Source: Nitrospirota bacterium (lineage in GTDB: Bacteria > Nitrospirota > Leptospirillia > Leptospirillales > Leptospirillaceae). Taken from it: a DNA stretch of 64,000 nucleotides. Every line of letters starts with the position of its first letter. Positions within the stretch are counted from its first letter, which is position 1. A program made the position numbers and the translations under genes. A model generated the notes under the pieces. It was not told the DNA's origin and made no database searches. It was given only the letters and a program-made list of their open reading frames with translations. The stretch is from contig JAJYGC010000022.1 of the NCBI GenBank assembly GCA_021785195.1, positions 1 to 64,000 of the forward strand. Reading direction: 5' to 3'. Shown here one piece after another: positions 24,649 to 33,622 of the stretch.

Positions 24649-25218
24649 ATGCTTCGCATCCAATCAGGCTCCCTTAAGGGGACTCCCATTCCCTACAATC
24701 CCCAACCAGGTCTCAGGCCAACGACCCAAAAGGTTCGGGAAGCCGTCTCCAACATTCTCAGGAACGACTGGAGCAATTCGTCCGTTGCCGATTTGTTTTC
24801 AGGTACCGGTGCCTATGGCCTCGAAGCCCTGTCCAATGGGGCACGGCAGGTCCTGTGGGTGGAGCGGGACAGGAAACTCGTCCAGCCATTCCAGCATTTT
24901 TTGAAAGAACGGTTTAAGGATCGTGGAGCCTCTTTGCAGGTTTTCCAGGAGGATGCACTTTCTTTTTTGGGGAGGTGGACAGGGGACCCGGTCGACATCC
25001 TGATCCTGGATCCGCCCTATCATTGGGCCCTCAGGGAAGAACTCTTGTCCCATCTGAATCTTAGTGTTATAGTGGGAACCGGTACCCTTTTAGTATTGGA
25101 GTTCCACCACAAAGACCCGTATCATGCAGATTCCTTCCGGCTGAACGGGTTCGAACTTCTTAAAATGTACGCCTATGGCGAAAGCCGGGTGGCTTTGCTA
25201 AGACGACATAACGAGTGA
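24649..25218 (+). CDS. rsmD: 16S rRNA (guanine966-N2)-methyltransferase
   Basis: Methylates G966 of 16S rRNA using SAM. The 189-residue protein has RPTTQKVREAVSNIL, motif I DLFSGTGAYGLEALSNGA and the catalytic motif ILDPPY (D-P-P-Y), which identify the RsmD family. ATG 24649 begins 11 bases after the terminator T-tract, so its own promoter is not obvious. It overlaps coaD, the common bacterial partner of rsmD. Confidence 0.92.
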   Translation: MLRIQSGSLKGTPIPYNPQPGLRPTTQKVREAVSNILRNDWSNSSVADLFSGTGAYGLEALSNGARQVLWVERDRKLVQPFQHFLKERFKDRGASLQVFQEDALSFLGRWTGDPVDILILDPPYHWALREELLSHLNLSVIVGTGTLLVLEFHHKDPYHADSFRLNGFELLKMYAYGESRVALLRRHNE

Positions 25219-25712
25219 ATAAAAAAGCAGTCTATCCGGGTACCTTCGACCCGGTTACCTTTGGGCACCTGGATATGCTGAATCGGGCTCTCACGATCTT
25301 TGACGAGATCCTGATCGCCGTCGCGGAAAACCCCAGAAAGTCCCCCCTCTTTTCCCTTGACGAACGGATTGAATTGATCCGCCATGTTGCTCTGGCGCCT
25401 CCACCCACAGTCCAGGTTGTTGGCTTTCACTCCCTTCTGGTGGATTTTGTCCGAAAAAACGGGGCCCAGGTGATTCTCAGGGGAGTTCGTGCAGTCTCCG
25501 ATTTTGATTATGAACTTCGAATGGCATTGATCAATCAGACCCTGGCAAGGGATATCGAAACAGTCTTTCTGATGCCAAGCGAAAAATACATGTTCATTAC
25601 TTCGACCATGATTCGGGAAATTGCCGAGTTTGGCGGAGACCTCTCCCAACTTGTCCCCGCTTCCGTTGATGAAGCCCTCAAGAAAAAATTTTCCCGGAGA
25701 AATTTGGAATGA
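25215..25712 (+). CDS. coaD: Phosphopantetheine adenylyltransferase
   Basis: Catalyses the fourth step of coenzyme A synthesis, making dephospho-CoA. The 165-residue protein has YPGTFDPVTFGHLDMLNRA with the T-x-G-H nucleotide motif, GVRAVSDFDYE, and ITSTMIREIAEFGG. Length and motifs are typical of the hexameric bacterial enzyme. GTG start at 25215 overlaps the rsmD stop; its own stop overlaps the aminotransferase start by ATGA. Confidence 0.95.
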   Translation: MNKKAVYPGTFDPVTFGHLDMLNRALTIFDEILIAVAENPRKSPLFSLDERIELIRHVALAPPPTVQVVGFHSLLVDFVRKNGAQVILRGVRAVSDFDYELRMALINQTLARDIETVFLMPSEKYMFITSTMIREIAEFGGDLSQLVPASVDEALKKKFSRRNLE

Positions 25713-26920
25713 CAACGCCCCACAAGTTCGTCCTTGCCAACCGTCTTTCACGCCTGAAACCTTCACCGACCCTTCAGCTTGCGGCCAGGTCCCGGGAAAT
25801 GAAAGAACAAGGAATCGATATCCTGGACTTCTCGGGGGGAGAACCCGATTTCAGGACGCCGGATGACATCAGTGAAGTCGCGATCCAGGCCATCCGTGAT
25901 GGTTTTACAAAATATACGGCCGTTGGCGGCATTCTTGAACTCAAGAATGCCATCGTCAACAAATTTCAACGGGATCAGAATCTGTCCTATACCTCAAAGG
26001 ATATTGTCGTCTCCTGCGGGGCCAAGCACTCCCTGTTCCAGATCTTTCAGGCATTGGTCAATCCTGGGGACCATGTCCTTTTGCCGACACCGGCATGGGT
26101 TTCCTACCCCGACCAGATCTTTCTGAACGGGGGAGAACCAATTTTCATCCCATGCCGGGAAGCGGACGGGTTTCGGCTCAACCCGGATGCGCTGGAAGCG
26201 GCCATCACTCCCCGATCCAAAATCCTGATCTTGAACTCTCCCAACAACCCCACAGGGGCAGTCATCGGGAAGAAAGAAATCGAACGGATCGGCGAAATCG
26301 TCCTGAAACACGGGCTGACGGTCATCTCTGACGAAATCTATGAGAAAATTGCCTTTGACGGCCACCAGCCAATCTCGATCGCCTCTCTGGACAAGGAACT
26401 CAAGGACTCCACCATCATTGTGAATGGCGTTTCAAAGACCTATTCAATGACCGGTTGGCGGATCGGATACGCGGCAGGACCCCGAGAGATCATCACCGCC
26501 GTGGACAACATCCAGAGCCAGACCACCTCGAATCCGACCTCCATCTCCCAAAAGGCGGCGGCCTACGCCATCGCTTCAGGGGACAAGGATTTCCGGCCCA
26601 TGCTCGAAGCCTATACGCAAAGACGGTTTAGGATTGTCTCCATGCTCAATGAGGTCCCGGGCATTTCCTGCCCGATGCCCGATGGCGCTTTTTATGTATT
26701 TCCCAATATTTCCGGACTGCTGGGACGCTCCTACCGGGGCCATCCGCTCTTGAATGTCTTCGAATTGGCCGAGTTTTTTCTGGATGTCGCCCGTGTCACC
26801 CTGGTCCCGGGTGCCCCGTTTGGAAACGACCACCACATGCGGATGTCCTTTGCGGCGTCCCTGAACGTTCTTGAAACGGGAGCCCATCGAATCAAGGAAG
26901 CGGTTTCAAGGCTGGACTGA
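25709..26920 (+). CDS. Class I PLP aminotransferase, probably aspartate aminotransferase
   Basis: This 403-residue cytosolic enzyme probably interconverts aspartate and oxaloacetate. FSGGEPDFRTP, YTAVGGILELKNAI, LNSPNNPTGAVIG and the PLP-lysine motif VNGVSKTYSMTGWRIGYAAG (Lys at about 241) all match the subgroup I-gamma aspartate aminotransferases, and a C-terminal Arg in HHMRMSFAAS would bind substrate carboxylate. A prephenate or kynurenine specificity cannot be excluded. It is translationally coupled to coaD. Confidence 0.88.
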   Translation: MTTPHKFVLANRLSRLKPSPTLQLAARSREMKEQGIDILDFSGGEPDFRTPDDISEVAIQAIRDGFTKYTAVGGILELKNAIVNKFQRDQNLSYTSKDIVVSCGAKHSLFQIFQALVNPGDHVLLPTPAWVSYPDQIFLNGGEPIFIPCREADGFRLNPDALEAAITPRSKILILNSPNNPTGAVIGKKEIERIGEIVLKHGLTVISDEIYEKIAFDGHQPISIASLDKELKDSTIIVNGVSKTYSMTGWRIGYAAGPREIITAVDNIQSQTTSNPTSISQKAAAYAIASGDKDFRPMLEAYTQRRFRIVSMLNEVPGISCPMPDGAFYVFPNISGLLGRSYRGHPLLNVFELAEFFLDVARVTLVPGAPFGNDHHMRMSFAASLNVLETGAHRIKEAVSRLD

Positions 26921-26939
26921 ACGCAAATCCGAGGGAATC

Positions 26940-26968
26940 TTGCGCTCATTTGAGGACTGATTTATCCT
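26940..26968 (+). promoter_or_regulatory. Weak candidate promoter upstream of the FmdB-like gene
   Basis: TTGCGC (26940-26945), 17-base spacer, TATCCT (26963-26968). Each hexamer keeps only part of the consensus. It would give a leader of about 50 bases before the ATG at 27027. Confidence 0.3.
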
Positions 26969-27026
26969 AGAGCGAAGAGAACATGTTGGACATTATTTTC
27001 ACCTATCCAACGAATAGGGAGTGCCG

Positions 27027-27341
27027 ATGCCAATTTATGAATACCAGTGCGACAAATGTTCCAAGATATACGAGAAAATCCAGAAGTTTTCCGATCCGAT
27101 CATGTCGGTGTGCGAGGTGTGCGGGAGTCCGGTTGTCAAACTGATGGGAAAACCCGCCCTTCAGTTCAAGGGAACGGGATTCTACATCACTGATTATGTG
27201 CGGAAGGGGAATAACGGGGAACCGGCCGGGACCACCAGCAAGGCTTCTTCCTCAGAATCGTCCCCTGCACCGGCCCCTGCCGCTTCGGCACCACCCGCAT
27301 CAACGTCGGAAAGTTCGACGGGAGAAACCAAAACTGCCTGA
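27027..27341 (+). CDS. FmdB-family zinc-ribbon protein
   Basis: This is a 104-residue protein. The N-terminal zinc ribbon has CDKC (about residues 8-11) and CEVCGSP, preceded by MPIYEYQC, the hallmark of the FmdB/CxxC_CxxC_SSSS family. GKPALQFKGTGFYITDY completes the domain. The last 35 or so residues are a Ser/Ala/Pro-rich disordered tail. The family is linked to regulation of formamidase in one case; its general role is unclear. ATG 27027 is preferred over GTG 27021 because family proteins begin MPIYEY. It converges with lolD, only four bases away. Confidence 0.87.
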   Translation: MPIYEYQCDKCSKIYEKIQKFSDPIMSVCEVCGSPVVKLMGKPALQFKGTGFYITDYVRKGNNGEPAGTTSKASSSESSPAPAPAASAPPASTSESSTGETKTA

Positions 27342-27345
27342 CACC

Positions 27346-28065
27346 TTACTGCACAACAGGCGTTTCGCTCTCTCCTCCGGGTGCCTTGTCCAGAATCCGA
27401 CCATCTTCCATATGAATGGTCCGGTCCGAAAATCGGGCGAGTGATTCGTTGTGCGTGGCGAGAATGAGGGTCATTCCCTCTTCCCTGTTCAACTCCCGCA
27501 GAAGATGAAACACCTCAAGACTCGTGTGGGTGTCAAGGTTACCGGTCGGCTCGTCCGCCAGCACCAGTCCCGGATGGAGAAGAAGGGCCCTGGCAATCGC
27601 CACACGCTGCTGCTCCCCTCCTGATAGTTCCGAGGGACGGTGTTGGACTCGTTTTCCCAACCCGATCCTTTCGAGCAGGGCCGTTGCCCGTCCCTCCAGG
27701 GAAGGACTGCTCTCCTGATGGATCCAGGCTGGCATGAGGACATTCTCGAACGCTGAGAACTCTGGCAGCAAATGGTGAAACTGGAAGATGAACCCGATCG
27801 ACCGGTTCCGGAAGTTGGCCCTGGCATTTTCAGATTCTTCTTCCATCCTTCTTTCCCCAATCATGACGACCCCTGAAGTCGAGCGGTCCACCGTTCCAAG
27901 AATGTGGAGGAGGGTACTTTTTCCCGCCCCTGAAGCACCCGTGAGCGCCACCAGTTCTCCGGCCCCGATGGACAAGGAAATCCCCTTCAGGACAGAAACC
28001 TCTCCCGTTCCCATCCGGTAATTTTTGACCAGATTCTCGGTCTGAACGGAAAGTCCTGTCATCAT
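27346..28065 (-). CDS. lolD: Lipoprotein-releasing ABC transporter ATP-binding protein
   Basis: ATPase of the LolCDE complex, which extracts outer-membrane lipoproteins from the inner membrane. The 239-residue protein has Walker [10 protein letters not shown] (about residues 43-51), the Q-loop [10 protein letters not shown], signature [15 protein letters not shown] and Walker B LVLADEP, then the H-loop ATHNE. The start is the ATG of an ATGA overlap with the permease gene; a long in-frame extension upstream would run antiparallel to sense through the permease gene and is rejected. It ends the mtnA-lysS-lolC-lolD run. Confidence 0.92.
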   Translation of the reverse strand: MMTGLSVQTENLVKNYRMGTGEVSVLKGISLSIGAGELVALTGASGAGKSTLLHILGTVDRSTSGVVMIGERRMEEESENARANFRNRSIGFIFQFHHLLPEFSAFENVLMPAWIHQESSPSLEGRATALLERIGLGKRVQHRPSELSGGEQQRVAIARALLLHPGLVLADEPTGNLDTHTSLEVFHLLRELNREEGMTLILATHNESLARFSDRTIHMEDGRILDKAPGGESETPVVQ

Positions 28066-29297
28066 TCGTACCGCAGTGCCGTGATCGGATCGAGCTTCGC
28101 GGCCTGGGAGGATGGATAAAGGGTTGCCAGGAAACTGATCCCGATGGCAGAGATCGAAACGGACAAGATGTCCCGGGAACGGATGATGACCGGAATATGG
28201 CTGACGAAATAGACATCGTTGGGCAACCGGTAGAAATGTTCCAGCATGAAGCAGATCAGATATCCGATCGGAAGCCCGAGGAGGGTTCCCACCAGGCCGA
28301 TCAGGACTCCGTCGATCATGAAGATTTTCCGGATCTGTCCTTCGGTCGCGCCCATGGTCTTCAGGATGGCGATCTCTTTCCCCTTGTCCATGACGATCAT
28401 CGTCAGGGTGCTGATGATGTTGAAGGAGGCGACAAGGACGATGAGGACAAGGATGATGAACATCACGGTCTTTTCTAGAAAGAGGGCCGAAAAAAGGTTC
28501 TTGTTCATCTGCAGCCATGACCTCGGCCAATAGGGATATCCCAGACGGGTCGCCATTTCCCGGGCAATGCGCGAGGCATCCATGATGTGGGCCACCTGAA
28601 TCTCAAGTCCACTCACCGATCCGGCGGGAATTCCGAGAAACCGGGCAGACTCCGAAAGGGAGAGAAGCGCCAGGGTATTGTCATACTCATACAATCCGGA
28701 TTTGAAGATCCCCACCACCGCGAAATGCCGTATTTTCGGGATCATCCCGAAAGCGGAAGGGGTCCCGTTGGGGCTAATGATGTCCACGGTATCCCCCACG
28801 TCAAGATTCAGGTGGTCCGCCAGATCTTCCCCCAGGATGATTCCCGGACGTTTTGCCGCGGCAGGGCGGATCAGGTCATGCAATTGTCCCCTGACCATAT
28901 ACCGCTGGAGCCGCGTCACCTTTTCCTCCTCATCGGGGGAGACTCCCCGGAGAACGGCTCCGGCCACCACCTTGTCGGCCGAGAGCATTGCCTGGCCCAT
29001 CACAAACGGGGCCACATGGAGAACTCCCGGCAACTGCTGGACGATGGCGGCAATGGACTCCGGATGGGCCAGGGGGACGCCCCTTCCATCGGTCAGAACG
29101 ATGTGGGAGTTGATTCCCAGGATTTTCGAGCGAAGCTTATGCTGAAATCCGGTCATGACCGCAAGGGTGGCCATCAAGGCAGCCACTCCAACGGTCACGC
29201 CGCTGATGGAGATGATCGTCTGGAGGGAAAGGGTCCGGGAACGGCGGTTTGACCGGAGGTAACGAATGGCGATCTTCCATTCAAACCATCCCGGCAT
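28062..29297 (-). CDS. lolC: Lipoprotein-releasing ABC transporter permease
   Basis: Inner-membrane subunit of the Lol complex (MacB/FtsX superfamily). The 411-residue protein has an N-terminal helix (TIISISGVTVGVAALMATLAV), a large periplasmic domain (about residues 50-260) and three C-terminal helices, with IVMDKGKEIAILKTMGATEGQIRKIFM, the cytoplasmic coupling motif of LolC/E. Only one permease gene is present, so it may act as a LolF-like homodimer. Start ATG overlaps the lysS stop by one base (TAATG), and the end overlaps lolD. Confidence 0.9.
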   Translation of the reverse strand: MPGWFEWKIAIRYLRSNRRSRTLSLQTIISISGVTVGVAALMATLAVMTGFQHKLRSKILGINSHIVLTDGRGVPLAHPESIAAIVQQLPGVLHVAPFVMGQAMLSADKVVAGAVLRGVSPDEEEKVTRLQRYMVRGQLHDLIRPAAAKRPGIILGEDLADHLNLDVGDTVDIISPNGTPSAFGMIPKIRHFAVVGIFKSGLYEYDNTLALLSLSESARFLGIPAGSVSGLEIQVAHIMDASRIAREMATRLGYPYWPRSWLQMNKNLFSALFLEKTVMFIILVLIVLVASFNIISTLTMIVMDKGKEIAILKTMGATEGQIRKIFMIDGVLIGLVGTLLGLPIGYLICFMLEHFYRLPNDVYFVSHIPVIIRSRDILSVSISAIGISFLATLYPSSQAAKLDPITALRYE

Positions 29298-30820
29298 TAT
29301 TCCGGTCTCATCTGGGGAAAGAACAGGACATCACGAATGGAGGCCTGGTTGGTCAGGAGCATGACAAGCCGGTCGATCCCGATCCCTTCTCCCGAAGTGG
29401 GCGGCAGGCCAATTTCCAGGGCGCGGATATAATCGTAGTCGGGAGGAGGGGCTTCCAGATCCCCCGAAAGCCGGGATTCCTGTTGGGAGAGAAAGCGGTT
29501 CATCTGTTCTTCGGGATCATTGAGCTCCATGAATCCATTTGCGATCTCAACCCCGGCGATGAAAAGCTCGAATCGATCCGTAATCTCCTGGTCGGCTCTT
29601 GAGGATCGGGCCAGAGGGGAGATTGCGCGGGGATATCCGGTGACAAAAGTCGGTTGAATCAATGTTTTTTCAATCGCCTCTTCAAACAGGAGGTTCTGGA
29701 GATCACTGACGTAGGGCTTTCCCGCACGACGGGGCGGGGGGGGCAGGGAGCGCTCCTGAAGAATCTTGAGCAGGATCGACTCATCATCGAGTTGGGGCCG
29801 GGTCAGACGGTAGGCTTCACCAAGGGCTTCGTAATAGGAAATCCGCCGGTAGGGCCCGCCAAAATCCAGCACATGGTCACCATAGGGGACATGATCGGAA
29901 TGATGGAGCTCCTGGGCCAGTTCCCGGAAAAGGGATTCCGTGAGCCTCATCAGATCGTCAGGGGAATGGTACGCCATGTAGAATTCCATCATGGTGAATT
30001 CCGGATTATGACGTGGACTGAATCCTTCGTTGCGAAAATTCCTGTTGATTTCATAAACCCTTTCAAATCCCCCGACAACCAGCCTCTTTAAGTAGAGTTC
30101 GGGGGCAATCCGCAAGTACAGGTCTACACCCAGGGCATTGTGATGGGTCACGAAGGGCCGGGCCAGTGCACCGCCCGGGGAAGGGTGCATCATGGGGGTT
30201 TCCACCTCCATGAATCCCTCTTGATCCATATATCGTCTGACCAAACGAAGAATCTGGGCCCGACGGACAAAGACATCACGGGCCTCGGGGTTCACGATCA
30301 GGTCGATATAACGCTGGCGGTACCGTCGTTCGATATCGGTGAGCCCATGCCATTTTTCCGGGAGCGGATGAAGGGATTTCCCCAAAAAGAGGACCATTGA
30401 GGCTTCAAGGGTCGGCTCCCCTGTTTTGGTCAGGAAAAAACTTCCCTCGACCCCCACATGATCACCGATATCCAGGACCTCAGAAATCAGGGAATACTCT
30501 TCAGGTCCCAGATGATCCTGTCGGACATAGACCTGAAATCGGCCGGTGCTGTCCTGGATCGTGGCAAAAAAAGCCTTTCCAAATCTTCTGAGGAGAAGGA
30601 TCCTTCCGGCGATCCGGGAACGGATGGGGGGATCAGGGGGAGGGGCGGACAAAAAAGGGGCGACCCGATTCCTGAGAGCATCGATTGACTCCCGATCCGG
30701 GAAGGGTTCCCCGTAGGGATCCCGACCAAGTTCGATCAGGCGGTCACGCTTTCCGCGACGGACTACCTCCTGTTCCGAAAGCTCTCCGGAACGGAAAAAA
30801 CCTTGTTCTTCTGGTTGCAC
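29297..30820 (-). CDS. lysS: Lysyl-tRNA synthetase, class II
   Basis: Charges tRNA-Lys. The 507-residue protein has an N-terminal OB-fold anticodon-binding domain (about residues 65-160, IRSRIAGRILLLRRFGKAFFATIQD), class II motif 1 (MDQEGFMEVETPMM), motif 2 (FERVYEINRNFRNEG...HNPEFTMMEFYMAY) and motif 3 (GEGIGIDRLVMLLTN). All core residues appear intact. Start GTG at 30820. It lies 24 bases downstream of mtnA on the same strand and is followed by lolC with a one-base overlap, an arrangement (lysS-lolC-lolD) found in many proteobacteria. Confidence 0.95.
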   Translation of the reverse strand: MQPEEQGFFRSGELSEQEVVRRGKRDRLIELGRDPYGEPFPDRESIDALRNRVAPFLSAPPPDPPIRSRIAGRILLLRRFGKAFFATIQDSTGRFQVYVRQDHLGPEEYSLISEVLDIGDHVGVEGSFFLTKTGEPTLEASMVLFLGKSLHPLPEKWHGLTDIERRYRQRYIDLIVNPEARDVFVRRAQILRLVRRYMDQEGFMEVETPMMHPSPGGALARPFVTHHNALGVDLYLRIAPELYLKRLVVGGFERVYEINRNFRNEGFSPRHNPEFTMMEFYMAYHSPDDLMRLTESLFRELAQELHHSDHVPYGDHVLDFGGPYRRISYYEALGEAYRLTRPQLDDESILLKILQERSLPPPPRRAGKPYVSDLQNLLFEEAIEKTLIQPTFVTGYPRAISPLARSSRADQEITDRFELFIAGVEIANGFMELNDPEEQMNRFLSQQESRLSGDLEAPPPDYDYIRALEIGLPPTSGEGIGIDRLVMLLTNQASIRDVLFFPQMRPE

Positions 30821-30844
30821 GCGGACTCTCTCGGATTGAAAGGA

Positions 30845-31885
30845 TTAAGGGGCCATGGAACGGATCTCTGAGGGTTTAAAAACCCCCTTTTCGGTCATGA
30901 TGGCGGTGATGAAAGCTGCAGGGGTGACATCAAAAGCGGGATTATATACGGAGACACCCTCCGGAGCGATCCTGACCCCTGGTCCAATGTGGGTGATTTC
31001 ATTGGGCGACCGCTCTTCAATGGGGATCTGCTCCCCCGAGGAAAGGGAAAAATCGATCGTCGAAAAAGGAGCGGCCACATAGAATGGGATCCCGTGGGCC
31101 CGGGCCAGGACGGCAAGGCCATATGTCCCGATTTTATTGGCAACATCTCCGTTTGCGGTTACACGGTCCGCTCCGACAATGACCGCATCAATCTTTTTCT
31201 TGGCCATCAGGGAAGCACCCATGCCATCGGTAATCAATGTTGTCGGGATTCCATCCTCCAGCAACTCGTAGGCAGTGAGCCGGGCGCCCTGCAGATAGGG
31301 TCGGGTTTCGTCGGCAAACACCCGAATGACCTTTCCGGCCCCAATGGCGGCCCGGATGACCCCCAATGCCGTTCCAAACCCACCCGTCGCCAATGCTCCC
31401 GCATTACAATGGGTCAAGACCGTACAGGTATCGGGAAGAAGGAGCTGTCCATGTGCACCCATGGCCTGGTTGAGGCGGACATCCTCGTCCTTGATGTGCT
31501 GGGCTTCGTGGAACAGGAGATCCGTTGGAGCAGGGGACCCTGCGGGGCTGGACACCCAGAGGGGCTTCATCCGGTTCAGTGCCCAGAAGAGATTGACTGC
31601 GGTGGGTCTGGTCTCTCCCAGAATCCGGGAGACCCCTTCCATGTAAACCGGGTAGGAGATTCCGGCATCGGGCCGGAAAGACTGGGACCCCAGAGCCACT
31701 CCGAATGCAGCAGCGATTCCGATGGCGGGGGCTCCCCGCACCACCATATCCCGGATGGAGGAAGCCATTTCAAGGTGGTCCGAACAAACGACAAACTCCG
31801 TCCGCAACGGAAGAAGGCGCTGATCTAGGACGTGAACTTCATGTCGGTTTTCGGGTGTCCGGACCCATCTGACTGCATCAACCAT
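30845..31885 (-). CDS. mtnA: S-methyl-5-thioribose-1-phosphate isomerase
   Basis: Methionine-salvage enzyme that isomerises MTR-1-P to MTRu-1-P. The 346-residue protein has [32 protein letters not shown] (active-site Cys), and [19 protein letters not shown] with the catalytic Asp. These motifs separate it from eIF2B-like relatives. The ATG at 31885 fits the family N-terminus, but the predicted promoter leaves almost no leader. mtnA is followed by lysS on the same strand. Confidence 0.93.
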   Translation of the reverse strand: MVDAVRWVRTPENRHEVHVLDQRLLPLRTEFVVCSDHLEMASSIRDMVVRGAPAIGIAAAFGVALGSQSFRPDAGISYPVYMEGVSRILGETRPTAVNLFWALNRMKPLWVSSPAGSPAPTDLLFHEAQHIKDEDVRLNQAMGAHGQLLLPDTCTVLTHCNAGALATGGFGTALGVIRAAIGAGKVIRVFADETRPYLQGARLTAYELLEDGIPTTLITDGMGASLMAKKKIDAVIVGADRVTANGDVANKIGTYGLAVLARAHGIPFYVAAPFSTIDFSLSSGEQIPIEERSPNEITHIGPGVRIAPEGVSVYNPAFDVTPAAFITAIMTEKGVFKPSEIRSMAP

Positions 31886-32551
31886 GGCCGTGATTGTAAA
31901 CGCTCCGTTGAGGATGGGTCAAGACTGAGATGACTCAAAAAAAGGCCAAGCCCATTTCTCGAGTCGGCAAGCCAATCCTTGATTTTTCACCGGACATTCA
32001 GGTTGGACCCATTCCCGATCTTCCTGAAACAAGCGGATTCCAGAAAAAGACCCTGGGCCAAATCGACAGAAACCATTTGTTCCAGATTTTTCTTCAGCGG
32101 AAAGTCCTCATGGTTACTTTCTTTCCGTCCGAGCTGAAAGAACCCAGTCACGGAGGAAGATCGCTCCACAGATAGAATCCGACATTCAATAGATCTCCCG
32201 CATAACCGAAGAAAGGGTTGATCAGGTGGGTCAACTGGGAGATTATAAAACAGTGAGCGTAAGGACTCTTTCCGGTAGGTTCCTTAATCTTTAGATCTTT
32301 ATTTGATCCATTGATTGAGGATGGTGGTTCTTCATCAACTTACCCTTGGGTGGATGGACTTTCCGGACTCAGGGAGTGTTCTGGTCATATCCGCAACCTC
32401 CCATTTCAAACCGTCACTGCAAAGCATTTTCCCAGACAATTTTGCATTTTCGGGCCAAGGCCGTTTCCGGGTGTCCGGACGATCTGGATGGGGCCGTCTG
32501 ACCAAGGGATTAAACGTGAAATTCATTCTAATTTGAAGAGGAGTGATGGTA
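31886..32551. other. 666-bp intergenic region with no supported gene
   Basis: Besides the mtnA promoter at its left end, I see no supported coding sequence. Two short frames (31930-32175 and 32311-32568) lack an RBS or family resemblance. There is a nested inverted repeat at 32193-32243 (ATCTCCC/GGGAGAT outside, GTTGA/TCAAC inside) directly before TATAAA at 32244. The RBS for the next gene (GAAGAGGAG) lies at its right end. Confidence 0.55.
31893..31922 (-). promoter_or_regulatory. Minus-strand promoter for mtnA-lysS-lolCD
   Basis: Read on the minus strand: TTGACC (31922-31917), 18-base spacer, TACAAT (31898-31893). The -10 box ends only seven bases before the mtnA ATG at 31885, so the message would be leaderless or nearly so. 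Confidence 0.55.
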
Positions 32552-33622
32552 ATGGTACGACTGTTTGAACCCTGGCCCATCAAGGGAGTGACCATCCGGA
32601 ACCGGATCTGTGTTTCTCCCATGTGCCAGTACTCGACAGCGGACGGAATTGCCCGGGACTGGCATATGGTCCATCTGGGAAGCCGTGCGGTAGGTGGGGC
32701 GGGAATTGTCATGGTGGAAGCCTCGGCGGTCCATCCCGAAGGCCGGATCACCCCCGGTGACCTCGGGATATGGACCGGTGAACAAGCCAAGGCCCTTTCT
32801 CCCATTGTCGCCTTCATCAAGAGCCATGGAGCCGTTCCTGCCATCCAGATTGCCCATGCGGGGCGAAAGGCCTCCACCGCCCCACCGTTCAACGGAGGCC
32901 ATCCGTTAACGCCCGAAACCGGAGGGTGGGTTCCGCTGGCCCCAAGTTCCATTCCCTTCGGGAATTATCCCCTTCCTCGGGCCATGCAGGAGAATGATTT
33001 TTCCCGGATTCGGGATCATTTTGTCTCGGCAGCCAGACGGGCGTTGTCCGCCGGATTCGAGATCCTGGAAATCCACATGGCTCACGGCTACCTCCTGCAC
33101 AGCTTTCTCTCCCCACTCAGCAACCGACGGACCGATTCGTATGGGGGATCACTCGAAAACCGGATGCGTTTCCCGCTTGAGGTGACTCGGGCCGTGCGCG
33201 AAGTCTGGCCGTCAGACCTTCCCTTGTGGGTCAGGATTTCCACTACGGATTGGATGGAAAACGGCTGGTATCCGGAGCAGTCTGTCTCCCTGGCGATTGA
33301 ACTCAAACAATGCGGGGTGGACGTCATCGATTGTTCCAGCGGAGGGTTGTCACCCGATGCGAGGATTCCCCTCGGTCCGGGATACCAGACCCGATTTTCC
33401 TCCCAAATCCGCCAGTCTGCGGAGATCCAGACCATCGCGGTGGGGATGATCACCGATCCGGTTCAGGCGGAGCATATTCTCGTCACCGGACAGGCCGACG
33501 GGGTGAGCCTTGCCCGGGAGATGCTCAGGGATCCCTACTGGCCTTTGCATGCCGCACAAAAGCTTGGACATGACCTGGAATGGCCCGAGCAATACAGTCG
33601 GGCGAAACCAACCGTTCGATGA
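32552..33622 (+). CDS. Old Yellow Enzyme family NADH:flavin oxidoreductase (YqjM/NamA-like)
   Basis: This 356-residue FMN-dependent ene-reductase probably reduces electrophilic alkenes with NADPH in the cytosol. The N-terminus VRLFEPWPIKGVTIRNRICVSPMCQYSTADG carries the Cys of the thermophilic/YqjM subclass. HVL-type FMN contacts appear in HMVHLGSRAVGGAG. AHAGRKAS, then EIHMAHGYLLHSFLSPLSNRRTD and YGGSLENRMRFPLEV complete the signature. ATG 32552 is preferred: AGGAG lies nine bases upstream, whereas GTG 32543 and ATG 32546 are too close to it. It overlaps the transporter gene downstream. Confidence 0.9.
   Translation: MVRLFEPWPIKGVTIRNRICVSPMCQYSTADGIARDWHMVHLGSRAVGGAGIVMVEASAVHPEGRITPGDLGIWTGEQAKALSPIVAFIKSHGAVPAIQIAHAGRKASTAPPFNGGHPLTPETGGWVPLAPSSIPFGNYPLPRAMQENDFSRIRDHFVSAARRALSAGFEILEIHMAHGYLLHSFLSPLSNRRTDSYGGSLENRMRFPLEVTRAVREVWPSDLPLWVRISTTDWMENGWYPEQSVSLAIELKQCGVDVIDCSSGGLSPDARIPLGPGYQTRFSSQIRQSAEIQTIAVGMITDPVQAEHILVTGQADGVSLAREMLRDPYWPLHAAQKLGHDLEWPEQYSRAKPTVR

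Noticed and set aside
28066-28530. N-terminal extension of lolD by about 155 residues
   Set aside because: It lies in a different frame of the lolC coding region; LolD homology begins at the ATGA overlap.
31930-32175. 81-residue open frame in the large intergenic gap
   Set aside because: No RBS, no recognisable family and composition unlike the neighbours; probably chance.
32311-32568. Short open frames upstream of the Old Yellow Enzyme gene
   Set aside because: They overlap the RBS and start of the real gene and show no family resemblance.
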